DNA of 64,000 bases, from assembly GCF_048595595.1 (NCBI RefSeq), contig NZ_CP184347.1; one strand, 5' to 3'. Positions 43,030-51,873 of this stretch are shown here, piece by piece. This DNA is from Bacteroides pyogenes_A (lineage in GTDB: Bacteria; Bacteroidota; Bacteroidia; Bacteroidales; Bacteroidaceae). The first letter of the stretch is position 1, and the number at the start of each line of letters is the position of its first letter. The notes under the pieces were generated by a model. That model was not told the origin of the DNA, did not search any database, and was given only the letters and a program-made list of their open reading frames with translations. The position numbers and the translations under genes were made by a program.

Positions 43030-44202
43030 TCATGGCAAATGACCTCCTTTACCCATTACTTTATCAACAATCAGGGCGATGGCTCCGTCGCCTGTTACAT
43101 TGCAGGCTGTTCCAAAACTATCCATGGCAATATAAAGCGCAATCATCAACGCTTGTGCCGACTCATCGAACCCCAGCATCGATTGCAGGATTCCCAACGC
43201 TGCCATGATGGCTCCTCCCGGAACACCCGGTGCGGCCACCATTGTTATGCCCAACATAAATATGAAACCCGCAAACATGGGAAAGTCGAACGTCATTCCT
43301 TGCATCATCATCAGCGCAAGTGCGCAGGCAACAATTTTAAGGGTGCTCCCCGAAAGATGTATTGTGGCACAAAGTGGTATTACGAAACCTGCGATATCGG
43401 CAGATACTCCATTCTTTTTCGTCTGCTCCAGTGTGACAGGGATAGTAGCGGCCGAAGATTGAGTTCCTAACGCTGTGAAATAAGCGGGCATCATTCGGCA
43501 TAACAACCGGAGCGGATTCTTATGTACAAAAAGAGATGCAATGAAATATTGCAGAATCAGCAAAAAAATATGTAGAATAAAAATGATACCTATGATTTTG
43601 ATGAAAACCATCAAAATGGAAAACACCTGTCCGGAATGTGTCATATTCAGGAAGATGCCGAATATGTAAAGCGGAAGCAACGGAAGAATGACTGCGCTTA
43701 TCATACGAATAATTATTTCCTGGAAATCACGCGCTACATTTTTCAATGCTTCTGTATTTAATGAGGCGAGTCCCAAACCTAATGTGAAAGCGAAAATAAG
43801 TGCTGTCATCACATTCATCAATGGAGGAATCGAGACAGAGAAATATGGCAGTATTCCTTGCGCTTCACTCACATCTTCCAGAGAAACATCAGTCTGAATG
43901 AGAGAAGGAAATATAGCGGCACCTGTAAAATACGACAAGAAACCTGAGAACAAGGTTGCTCCATAAGCGATCAAAGCAGTAAAAAGCAACATTTTCCCTG
44001 CTCCTTTTCCGATGTCGGCTATTGCGACGGTAACCAGTCCGAGAATAATAAGAGGGATGGAGAAGTTCAGATATTCACTGAAGATGCCGTTGAATGTAAC
44101 GAAAAGTCGTACTAACGAAACGGGTAAAATCGCACCTGCGGCAATGCCCAGTATAATTGCAATGATGATACGTGGCAATAAACCTATTTTGAGTTTTCTC
44201 AT
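43030..44202 (-). CDS. Dicarboxylate/amino acid:cation symporter (DAACS)
   Basis: 390 aa, eight or so hydrophobic helices with re-entrant loop signatures GTQSSAATIPVTLE (like the SSSSATLP hairpin) and AMDSFGTACNVTGDGAIALIVD (the NxxGD sodium/substrate motif). These belong to the Glt/DctA family, sodium- or proton-coupled uptake of glutamate, aspartate, serine/threonine or C4-dicarboxylates. Substrate is not predicted. It is divergent from gnd and has a good -7 box. Confidence 0.9.
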   Translation of the reverse strand: MRKLKIGLLPRIIIAIILGIAAGAILPVSLVRLFVTFNGIFSEYLNFSIPLIILGLVTVAIADIGKGAGKMLLFTALIAYGATLFSGFLSYFTGAAIFPSLIQTDVSLEDVSEAQGILPYFSVSIPPLMNVMTALIFAFTLGLGLASLNTEALKNVARDFQEIIIRMISAVILPLLPLYIFGIFLNMTHSGQVFSILMVFIKIIGIIFILHIFLLILQYFIASLFVHKNPLRLLCRMMPAYFTALGTQSSAATIPVTLEQTKKNGVSADIAGFVIPLCATIHLSGSTLKIVACALALMMMQGMTFDFPMFAGFIFMLGITMVAAPGVPGGAIMAALGILQSMLGFDESAQALMIALYIAMDSFGTACNVTGDGAIALIVDKVMGKGGHLP

Positions 44203-44239
44203 TGAGTTGCTTTTGTTTTATTTAAGGTTTGATAAAACG

Positions 44240-44247
44240 CAAAAATA
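44240..44247 (-). promoter_or_regulatory. Candidate -7 box of the DAACS symporter gene
   Basis: Minus strand TATTTTTG, 38 bp before the start codon. The -33 box is poor. Confidence 0.55.
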
Positions 44248-44338
44248 ATATTTTAATCTGTAAAATCTACGAACATTTGTTCATTTTCATCTGTTATCCA
44301 CATAATAATTCAATAAAATATCGTAACTCAAAAGAAAT

Positions 44339-45814
44339 ATGGAAAATCGTTATAAATCGGACATCGGATTAATCGGTTTGGCTGTGATGGGCGAGAACTT
44401 AGCTTTGAATATGGAAAGCAAGGGATGGCAAGTATCGGTATACAATCGTACGTTACCCGGAGTGGAGGAGGGCGTGGTTGAACGTTTCGTCAACGGGCGC
44501 GGTAAGGATAAAAAATTTAAAGGATTCACTGAAATGAAAGCTTTTGTTGAATCCATCGCCACTCCGCGTAAAATTATGATGATGGTTCGTGCAGGGAAAC
44601 CTGTCGACGAACTGATGGAGCAGCTTTTCCCGCTGCTTTCTCCCGGAGATATATTGATTGATGGGGGGAATTCTAATTATGAAGATACGAACCGGCGTGC
44701 TGCGCTGGCCGAGTCGAAAGGTTTTCTGTTTGTCGGCAGTGGTGTATCCGGTGGCGAAGAAGGAGCATTGAACGGTGCTTCTATTATGCCGGGAGGATCG
44801 GCGAAAGCCTGGTCGGAGGTTAAGCCTGTCTTGCAAAGTATTGCGGCGAAAGCGGACGACGGCTCTCCTTGTTGTCAATGGGTAGGCCCTGAAGGAGCAG
44901 GACATTTCGTGAAAATGATTCATAATGGTATTGAATATGGCGACATGCAACTTATAGCCGAGGCATATTGGGTAATGAAAAACCTGACGGATATGAGCAA
45001 TGATGAAATGGCAGATGTGTTCACTCGTTGGAATGAAGGAAAACTCCGAAGCTATCTGATTGAGATTACAGGAAATATCCTGCGGCATAAAGATGTCGAC
45101 GGAGATTATCTGATTGATAAGATTCTGGATGCCGCGGGACAAAAAGGAACCGGCAAATGGTCGGTCATCAATGCCATGGAACTGGGTATGCCATTAGGGT
45201 TAATTGCCACGGCTGTGTTTGAACGCAGTCTTTCGGCACAAAAGGAATTACGCAACCGGGCAGCCCGTCATTTTGAAAAAACGAATCAAAAAGAGAAATA
45301 CGCGGAATCGGATTTGGTAAAGAAGATTTTTTCTGCACTTTATGCTTCCAAACTGGTTTCCTATGCGCAGGGCTTCGCTGTTTTACAGCAAGCCTCCGAT
45401 ACTTTCGGATGGAATCTTGACCTGGCGTCGATTGCCCGTATGTGGCGTGGCGGGTGTATCATCCGCAGCGTTTTTCTGAATGATATAGCCTCTGCTTTCG
45501 AAGCTACCGACAAACCTGCACATCTGTTGTTGGCGCCTTACTTCTCACAAGAAATAAAAAGTTTGCTTCCCGAATGGAAAGCACTTGTCACAGAAGCAAT
45601 GACTGAGGAGTTGCCCGTTCCTGCATTCTCTTCGGCTTTGAATTACTTCTATTCGCTGACCTCTGCCGATCTTCCTGCCAATATGGTGCAGGCCCAACGC
45701 GATTATTTCGGCGCTCATACCTTTGAACGTAAAGATACTCCCCGAGGAGATTTCTTTCATGAGAATTGGACCGGACATGGAGGCGACACAAAGTCGGGAA
45801 CGTATAACGTATAA
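44339..45814 (+). CDS. gnd: 6-phosphogluconate dehydrogenase, decarboxylating
   Basis: 491 aa. NADP-binding GLAVMGENLALNMESKGW (residue about 12), substrate region GSGVSGGEEGALNGASIMPGG and active site FVKMIHNGIEYGDMQLIAEAYW (Lys/His/Asn/Glu). The C-terminal helical domain ends with ARRDYFGAHTFER-like QRDYFGAHTFERKD. It oxidises 6-phosphogluconate to ribulose 5-phosphate and CO2 with NADP reduction. zwf and pgl follow on the same strand, making the whole oxidative branch. The 171-bp gap to zwf may hold a second promoter. Confidence 0.97.
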   Translation: MENRYKSDIGLIGLAVMGENLALNMESKGWQVSVYNRTLPGVEEGVVERFVNGRGKDKKFKGFTEMKAFVESIATPRKIMMMVRAGKPVDELMEQLFPLLSPGDILIDGGNSNYEDTNRRAALAESKGFLFVGSGVSGGEEGALNGASIMPGGSAKAWSEVKPVLQSIAAKADDGSPCCQWVGPEGAGHFVKMIHNGIEYGDMQLIAEAYWVMKNLTDMSNDEMADVFTRWNEGKLRSYLIEITGNILRHKDVDGDYLIDKILDAAGQKGTGKWSVINAMELGMPLGLIATAVFERSLSAQKELRNRAARHFEKTNQKEKYAESDLVKKIFSALYASKLVSYAQGFAVLQQASDTFGWNLDLASIARMWRGGCIIRSVFLNDIASAFEATDKPAHLLLAPYFSQEIKSLLPEWKALVTEAMTEELPVPAFSSALNYFYSLTSADLPANMVQAQRDYFGAHTFERKDTPRGDFFHENWTGHGGDTKSGTYNV

Positions 45815-45985
45815 TAAAAAAGAGACGGTTTCATCCCACTACACTTCACATATCCTGTGTGTGCTGTATGGGAAGATTCGTCTTTATAATCTTGAATATT
45901 CATCTTTTATCGATATCAGAGAGAATGATTGCCGCGTAGAAAGGAAAAAGATGAGTTGAAAGAAAACATTGAAAAAATAGAAACT

Positions 45986-47482
45986 ATGGATAGATTTGCA
46001 ATGATTATTTTCGGTGCTTCCGGAGATCTGACAAAGCGTAAACTGATGCCGGCGCTTTATTCTCTTTATCGGGATAAGCGTCTCACCGGAGCTTTCTCTA
46101 TATTGGGCATTGCCCGTACAGCATACTCCGATGGAGAATTCCGCTCTTATATATTGGAGGAATTACAACATTTCGTCAAAGCTGAAGATCAGGACGAGGA
46201 GATTATGGATTCCTTTGTGTCTCATCTCTATTATCTCGCGATGGACCCTGCAAAGGCCGACGGCTATGCTACGCTTCGCAAGAGACTGGCGGAACTGACT
46301 CATGACGAACATCCTGACAATCTTTTATATTATCTGGCCACACCGCCTTCGCTTTATGGATTAGTACCTCTGCATCTGAAAGAAGCCGGACTGAATACTT
46401 CAGGATCCCGCATTATTGTAGAGAAACCATTCGGTTATGATCTGGAATCGGCGCGTGAACTGAATCGTATTTACACCTCTGTTTTCGAAGAACGCCAGAT
46501 TTATCGTATCGATCATTTTCTGGGCAAAGAGACTGCTCAGAATTTGCTTGCTTTCCGTTTTGCCAATGGAGTATTCGAACCGTTATGGAACCGGAACTAC
46601 ATCGACTACGTGGAAGTGACTGCCGTAGAGAATCTGGGAATTGAAGACAGGGGAGGTTTTTATGAGACAACAGGTGCTTTGCGTGACATGGTTCAAAATC
46701 ATCTCATTCAGCTTGTGGCTCTTACGGCGATGGAACCGCCGGCAATCTTTAATGCCGATAATTTCCGTAATGAGGTTGTGAAGGTATATGACTCGTTGAT
46801 GCCGCTTGATGATGTCGATTTAAACGAACATATTGTTCGCGGACAGTACACGGCTTCAGGAAATAAGAAAGGATATCGGGAAGAGAAGGGAGTCGACTCG
46901 GAATCCCGTACAGAAACTTATATCGCAATGAAGCTGGGTATCAGTAATTGGCGCTGGAGCGGTGTGCCTTTTTATATCCGGACAGGAAAGCAAATGCCGA
47001 CAAAGGTTACGGAGATTGTGGTTCACTTCCGTGAAACTCCTCACCAAATGTTTCGTTGCGCAGACGGCAACTGCCCTCGTGCCAACAAGCTTATTCTACG
47101 CCTTCAGCCCAATGAAGGGATTGTGCTGAAAATTGGGATGAAAGTTCCCGGCGCAGGGTTTGAAGTTCGTCAGGTAACGATGGATTTCAGCTACGACCAA
47201 TTGGGAGGAGTGCCGAGCGGCGATGCTTATGCTCGTTTAATTGACGATTGTATACAAGGCGATCCGACTTTGTTTACACGCAGCGATGCAGTAGAGGCTT
47301 CATGGAAATTCTTCGACCCGATACTTAAGTATTGGAATCAAAACCACGATGCTCCGCTTTATGGATATCCTGCAGGAACATGGGGACCTCTCGAGAGTGA
47401 AGCCATGATGCACGAACACGGCGCAGAATGGACTAATCCGTGTAAGAATCTCACTAATACCGATCAATATTGCGAACTATGA
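45986..47482 (+). CDS. zwf: Glucose-6-phosphate 1-dehydrogenase
   Basis: 498 aa from ATG 45986 (MDRFAMIIFG); the earlier ATG at 45929 adds 19 charged residues not found in the family. The nucleotide-binding IIFGASGDLTKRKLMPALY is at the start and the active site RIDHFLGKETAQNLLAFRFAN is near 180-200. Substrate residues follow in IVEKPFGYDL. It makes 6-phosphogluconolactone from glucose 6-phosphate. Its TGA overlaps the pgl ATG in an ATGA junction, so translation is coupled. Confidence 0.96.
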   Translation: MDRFAMIIFGASGDLTKRKLMPALYSLYRDKRLTGAFSILGIARTAYSDGEFRSYILEELQHFVKAEDQDEEIMDSFVSHLYYLAMDPAKADGYATLRKRLAELTHDEHPDNLLYYLATPPSLYGLVPLHLKEAGLNTSGSRIIVEKPFGYDLESARELNRIYTSVFEERQIYRIDHFLGKETAQNLLAFRFANGVFEPLWNRNYIDYVEVTAVENLGIEDRGGFYETTGALRDMVQNHLIQLVALTAMEPPAIFNADNFRNEVVKVYDSLMPLDDVDLNEHIVRGQYTASGNKKGYREEKGVDSESRTETYIAMKLGISNWRWSGVPFYIRTGKQMPTKVTEIVVHFRETPHQMFRCADGNCPRANKLILRLQPNEGIVLKIGMKVPGAGFEVRQVTMDFSYDQLGGVPSGDAYARLIDDCIQGDPTLFTRSDAVEASWKFFDPILKYWNQNHDAPLYGYPAGTWGPLESEAMMHEHGAEWTNPCKNLTNTDQYCEL

Positions 47483-48228
47483 AACTATTTGTTTACTCTT
47501 CGCCGTTAGAAACGGCTCGTGCATTACTAAAATATTTGCTCGTATTGATGGATGAACAGCCTGACAAAACATTCAATATCGCAGTAAGCGGCGGAAGCAC
47601 TCCTGCGCTGATGTTCGAATTATGGGCCAATGAATATGCGGATGTTACTTCATGGGAGCGCATAAGAATTTATTGGGTGGACGAACGTTGTGTTCCTCCC
47701 GAAAGTGTGGACAGCAATTACGGAATGACACGAAAGCTCTTATTAGACGTTGTTCCGGTTTCATCCGATCATGTTTTTCGTATTCGTGGAGAAAAGAATC
47801 CGAAAGAAGAAGCCGAACGCTATTCAGAACTGGTGAGCGGACAGGTTCCTTCCCGAAATGGCTGGCCGGAATTTGATGTGGTGCTTTTGGGAGCGGGCGA
47901 TGACGGGCACACTTCTTCCATTTTTCCGGGACAAGAAAGTTTATTGTCTTCCGATGCTGTGTATGCGGTCAGCACGCATCCTTCTACCGCCCGGCAACGT
48001 ATTGCATTGACCGGATATCCGATAATGAATGCACGTCACGTTATTTTTCTTATTAATGGGGAAGAAAAGGCCGAGGTCGTGAAAGACATGTGTAAATCTG
48101 CTGATGCAGGGCCAGCAGCTTATATAGCTCATCATGCGAAGAATCACATGGCTTTGTTTATGGATGCGGCAGCAGCGGCGTATATCCGCCCCGCAGAAAG
48201 TTGCAATAACGAAGAAAAAACAAGTTAA
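47479..48228 (+). CDS. pgl: 6-phosphogluconolactonase
   Basis: 249 aa from ATG 47479, which overlaps the zwf stop by 4 bp. The family motifs are AVSGGSTPALMFELW (about 38), IYWVDERCVPPESVDSNYG (about 68) and LLGAGDDGHTSSIFPG (about 140). It hydrolyses 6-phosphogluconolactone to 6-phosphogluconate, linking zwf and gnd. It ends the unit; a strong terminator is 110 bp downstream. Confidence 0.95.
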   Translation: MKLFVYSSPLETARALLKYLLVLMDEQPDKTFNIAVSGGSTPALMFELWANEYADVTSWERIRIYWVDERCVPPESVDSNYGMTRKLLLDVVPVSSDHVFRIRGEKNPKEEAERYSELVSGQVPSRNGWPEFDVVLLGAGDDGHTSSIFPGQESLLSSDAVYAVSTHPSTARQRIALTGYPIMNARHVIFLINGEEKAEVVKDMCKSADAGPAAYIAHHAKNHMALFMDAAAAAYIRPAESCNNEEKTS

Positions 48229-48336
48229 TTGCAGTCCGGCTTGTTCTCAAGCTGTTAACTTCCAGCAAAATCTCCGGATGCCGAACGATGGAGCAAGTGC
48301 ATATGACGTAAGGATTTGAAGTCTTCATTCTCAAAA

Positions 48337-48381
48337 CGAAAAAGCAACCTCTTCACTCAATAAGGAGAGGTTGCTTTTTCG
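48337..48381. terminator. Bidirectional terminator after gnd-zwf-pgl
   Basis: Perfect 16-bp stem, CGAAAAAGCAACCTCT (48337-48352) with 48366-48381, and a 13-base loop. The arms contain A5/T5 runs on both strands, so it can act in either direction. Confidence 0.9.
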
Positions 48382-48864
48382 TTAAGATAGAACTTTCAAT
48401 GTTCCTGAGATTTTCATTAGAGCAAGGGAAGCTGGCATAGTGTATCGGACACATCGGGGAAAATGAGACCGGCGAATTATTATTTATCCGTTATCTTGTT
48501 GTTAATATAGCCGGTTATTTATTTCGATAGATATATATCCGGTATGGTGAGAATATATCCAACGCGGTGGATAATATATACTGCAGACAATATGGTGCTA
48601 TCCCTATCCGGAATTAGCAAAGGTTTTACGAGAGGGTCATACTATTCAAACATTGTGGCTCGTGAATTTTTCCCTTATCGAACTAAGTTATAAAGGAATA
48701 ATTCACGAGCCACAATTATGTACAAAAGCATTTAGATGATGCGTCAAAGCTTTTTGCGGTGAAAAAGAATCGGGGCATTGCCTTTCCATTCACTTACAAG
48801 CAGTATTCGCTTATTCCCATCTGTTGCAAAAGGAACTGTAGAAAATAGAGTCACGGATTCGGAT
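48382..48864. other. Convergent intergenic region pgl / DUF2264 gene
   Basis: No gene seen. The segment around 48525-48590 is AT-rich with repeated atatatcc motifs. The long inverted repeat at 48652-48716 is the only strong structure. Confidence 0.5.
48652..48716. repeat. 17-bp perfect inverted repeat, extendable hairpin
   Basis: ATTGTGGCTCGTGAATT (48652-48668) is exactly inverted at 48700-48716. The 31 bases between can extend the pairing (TTCCCTTAT with ATAAAGGAA, one mismatch), giving a stem of ~26 bp. It lies in the convergent gap before the DUF2264 gene. Confidence 0.85.
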
Positions 48865-50124
48865 TCAATACTCTACTTTATAGTCTCTTTTTAATTTTTT
48901 CCCTTTCCAAGCTTTCAAAGCGCTCCATTCGGCAGGAGCATCTGTCCAGAAAGGATGATTCGCGGGCAGTCCCAATGGAAGGAAGCCCAATGTTGCCATG
49001 TAAAGACTTCCGGTAGAAGTATACACATCCGCTATTTCCGGTTGATGACCATTAAAACCTAATACCAGCCATCCGTCGGCATCGAAATTCTGATTCCCGT
49101 CATACATATTATGAATGACGCGTGTGAGACCGCAACGTACCTGAGCCGACAGTATATGTGCGGGCAGCTTGTCCATTAAAGCTACCTGACATAGTGATTG
49201 GAAAGCAGCCGTACGGTAAGTTATGGAACGTCCGAACGGAGGATAGCTTCCATCCGGAGCGATCAGGCGTTCTGAAAATTCTGCATGCCGAATCATTCTC
49301 TTCAATGCTTTGTCATATTCATTGACATTCATCTTACCGACATCGACCAGCACCTTGAGCATATCTACCAACATGGGGTGCATTACGTAATCATTGTAGT
49401 AGTCCATACTGAACTTTCCACCGTCACTATACCATCCATCGCCCACATACCATTCGCGAAGCTTATAAACGGCCATATTGATTCTTGCCGGATCGTATTC
49501 TTCGCCGATTTTCATTAAAAACGCCTCGGTGATTCCGGCAAACAGCAACCAATTGTTGTAAGCTCCCGTACGGTTGCGAAGCGATTTGAATTCTTCTACA
49601 AAACGTTGCTTGGTCGTTTCATCCAACGGTTCCCACAATGCTTTTGGAGCACGCAAAAAGGCATGAACCACATAAGCTGCATCTACAATGGGTTGTTGAT
49701 GGATTCTGAAATTCAGATAATCGGGATTGAGGGGATCGACGGCGTTGATCAATCCTTTCACCGCCTTTTCTCTGATTTTTTTCCTCAATATTCCTTCCTC
49801 CGTATCGTCATCGGGCAATTCCAACCAGGGAGCTATGCCTGCAAGAGTCCTGCCCACAGCTTCCAGATAGGTCACTTTTTTTGCATCCAGCCCATAATCG
49901 GGAGAAGTTTCTACCGGCATATTTTTGCTTAACGTTCCTTCGGCAAGATTATGAATGACAGGAAAAGCTATTTTGCATAAAGCGTCTACCCATATTTTCC
50001 GGTCGGTCGTTCCATCGGAAAGCTCGCTCCGGCCTTTTTCCTTTCTTTTTTGTTGTGCCTGCACAGGCGCAACAAAAAAGAGTATCAATAAAAGGAGAAT
50101 GTTATATTTAATTCTTTTTTCCAT
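48865..50124 (-). CDS. DUF2264-family exported protein, GH154-type glycoside hydrolase candidate
   Basis: 419 aa with signal peptide (LLLLILFFVAPVQAQ). The DUF2264 alpha/alpha-barrel patterns are RTLAGIAPWLELPDDDTEEG (about 92), NNWLLFAGITEAFLMKIG, GWYSDGGKFSMDYYNDYVMHP (about 225-245), APDGSYPPFGRSITYRTAAFQ and DADGWLVLGFNGHQP. DUF2264 underlies CAZy family GH154, for which beta-glucuronidase activity is the reported function as I recall it. Asp and Glu residues in the GGKFSMDYYNDY segment are candidate catalytic residues. It is the last gene of a SusC-SusD-hydrolase unit, 28 bp after SusD, so it should act on the imported or surface-captured glycan. Confidence 0.8.
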   Translation of the reverse strand: MEKRIKYNILLLLILFFVAPVQAQQKRKEKGRSELSDGTTDRKIWVDALCKIAFPVIHNLAEGTLSKNMPVETSPDYGLDAKKVTYLEAVGRTLAGIAPWLELPDDDTEEGILRKKIREKAVKGLINAVDPLNPDYLNFRIHQQPIVDAAYVVHAFLRAPKALWEPLDETTKQRFVEEFKSLRNRTGAYNNWLLFAGITEAFLMKIGEEYDPARINMAVYKLREWYVGDGWYSDGGKFSMDYYNDYVMHPMLVDMLKVLVDVGKMNVNEYDKALKRMIRHAEFSERLIAPDGSYPPFGRSITYRTAAFQSLCQVALMDKLPAHILSAQVRCGLTRVIHNMYDGNQNFDADGWLVLGFNGHQPEIADVYTSTGSLYMATLGFLPLGLPANHPFWTDAPAEWSALKAWKGKKLKRDYKVEY

Positions 50125-50152
50125 GATCGAATATTTATCTGTGATATATGGT

Positions 50153-51862
50153 TTACCATCCCGGATTATTAGGTTTCAAAGAGCTGTTCTTTTCGATTTC
50201 TTCTGCCGGAATAGGCCATAAATAGTCGCGGCTGCTAACTTTACGCGTGTAACGAACCTTACCGGTGAAATCTTTCTCTTTTTTCTCATTGAGTGTCTCC
50301 AGCAAGCCCCAACGGCGCATATCGCTGAAACTTAATCCTTCGGCAGCAAGTTCTACGGCCCGTTCATGACGGATACGTGCAAATACTTGCTCCTTTGTCC
50401 GGGCTTCCAGCCATGCAGGACCACTGTTGATGCCGGGCATATTCACACGTGCGCGAACTTCATTGATCAATCCGACAGCATCATCCTGTTTGCCTTCTTC
50501 GTTGTAACATTCTGCCAGCATCAACAGCACATCGGCATAACGAATCAAGGGGAAATTGATAGGCGTATGCGCGCGATTATTGATTGCTCCGCCCATGTTA
50601 TATTCCGCTACGAATTTTCTCCACAGGTAAGTTTCGAAATTCTGGTTGATACGTATCATTCCATACTTTTCGTTAACACCTGATGCCACAACGTATTCAC
50701 AATCCATGGGAGCGTTGGCATACCATCCTTTGAAAGAAGAATAAGGCAATATGACGGATACTGCCATGCGCGGGTCGCGTTCTTCATACATTTTCAGCAG
50801 TTTCTCCCTGGCTTCGGGATATGTTTTTACTTTCGTCTTGTCTTGACTCAATGTGGCACGGAAAGTCTTGTTCTTTATCTCATCGCTGGTGGTAAACCCC
50901 GGGATTACTTCTTCCCAATCGAAGGGGCGACCGTCTTTCCATTCGTACGAATCGACAAAACTGGTGGCTGCCATCACATTATTCCAATCGCTTCCGAAAG
51001 CGGCGCGGCTGCCCATGTAAAAAGTCAAGGGCATTCCTACATCTTTTCCTACTCCTCCCATATTCTGAATGGCAAAAACCATTTCCGAACTTTCATCGCC
51101 TCCGGGTTTAAATAAGTCGGCATAATCGGGATACAAGGCATGTTTCCCACTTTTGACAACATTCTCAAAACACACAGCAGCCTCTTTGTATTGTTTATTG
51201 AACAGCAGAACTTTGCCTTTCAGCGCCATGGCTGCTTCGGCCGTTGCCCGTCCTTTCTGCGAATCAGGCCACTCTTCTCCCGACAAGGCTTCAATTGCGT
51301 CATCCAAATCTTTCAGGATGAAAGTACGGACTTTGTCAGCAGGAGTTCTGGGCTCAAGCATATTGCTATAATTTTTCTCAACAATCACACTTTCATCATA
51401 AACAGGCACCGCACCGAAAAAGTCGAGTAAAGAGAAATAATACAAAGCGCGTAAAAATTTAGCCTCTCCTTTATAGCGTTCGATGAGTTTCTCGTCCATC
51501 TGACAACGATGCAAGTTCTGGAGAACAATATTGGCCCGAGCAATTCCTTCGTACAGGTATTTGAATTTATTGGCTCCGTACGAATTCTTCACATCGTACG
51601 TGCCACGCTGTATAGACTGATAAGACGCATTGTCGTATCCCATTGCTATTCCTCCCAGACAGTCTATGCCGAAATGCATGCCGAATACGGCTTCGTATTG
51701 CATCGTACTGTAAACACCCATCATGGCCTGATCGGCATGTTCTTTTGTTTGAAAGAAGTTATTTGCGTTTGGACGATCGAAAGGATATCTGTCCAGGTCA
51801 TAGCAGCTGCTCATCAACAGAAGCACGACCATCATTATGGAAAATCTATGTATTTTATTCAT
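50153..51862 (-). CDS. SusD/RagB-family glycan-binding lipoprotein
   Basis: 569 aa. Lipobox Cys20 (LLLMSSC). SusD TPR-like motifs: AKFLRALYYFSLLDFFGAVPVYDE (about 130), ADVLLMLAECYNEEGKQDDAVGLINEVRARV (about 450-485), RIRHERAVELAAEGLSFSDMRRWG and YLWPIPAEEIEKN. It starts 11 bp after the SusC gene and precedes the DUF2264 gene by 28 bp. It binds the glycan at the cell surface over the SusC channel. Confidence 0.95.
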   Translation of the reverse strand: MNKIHRFSIMMVVLLLMSSCYDLDRYPFDRPNANNFFQTKEHADQAMMGVYSTMQYEAVFGMHFGIDCLGGIAMGYDNASYQSIQRGTYDVKNSYGANKFKYLYEGIARANIVLQNLHRCQMDEKLIERYKGEAKFLRALYYFSLLDFFGAVPVYDESVIVEKNYSNMLEPRTPADKVRTFILKDLDDAIEALSGEEWPDSQKGRATAEAAMALKGKVLLFNKQYKEAAVCFENVVKSGKHALYPDYADLFKPGGDESSEMVFAIQNMGGVGKDVGMPLTFYMGSRAAFGSDWNNVMAATSFVDSYEWKDGRPFDWEEVIPGFTTSDEIKNKTFRATLSQDKTKVKTYPEAREKLLKMYEERDPRMAVSVILPYSSFKGWYANAPMDCEYVVASGVNEKYGMIRINQNFETYLWRKFVAEYNMGGAINNRAHTPINFPLIRYADVLLMLAECYNEEGKQDDAVGLINEVRARVNMPGINSGPAWLEARTKEQVFARIRHERAVELAAEGLSFSDMRRWGLLETLNEKKEKDFTGKVRYTRKVSSRDYLWPIPAEEIEKNSSLKPNNPGW

Positions 51863-51873
51863 AATATACTGGG

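Noticed and set aside
43012..43470. 152-codon plus-strand frame opposite the DAACS gene
   Set aside because: Antisense to a well-supported transporter with both family motifs; no promoter or ribosome site.
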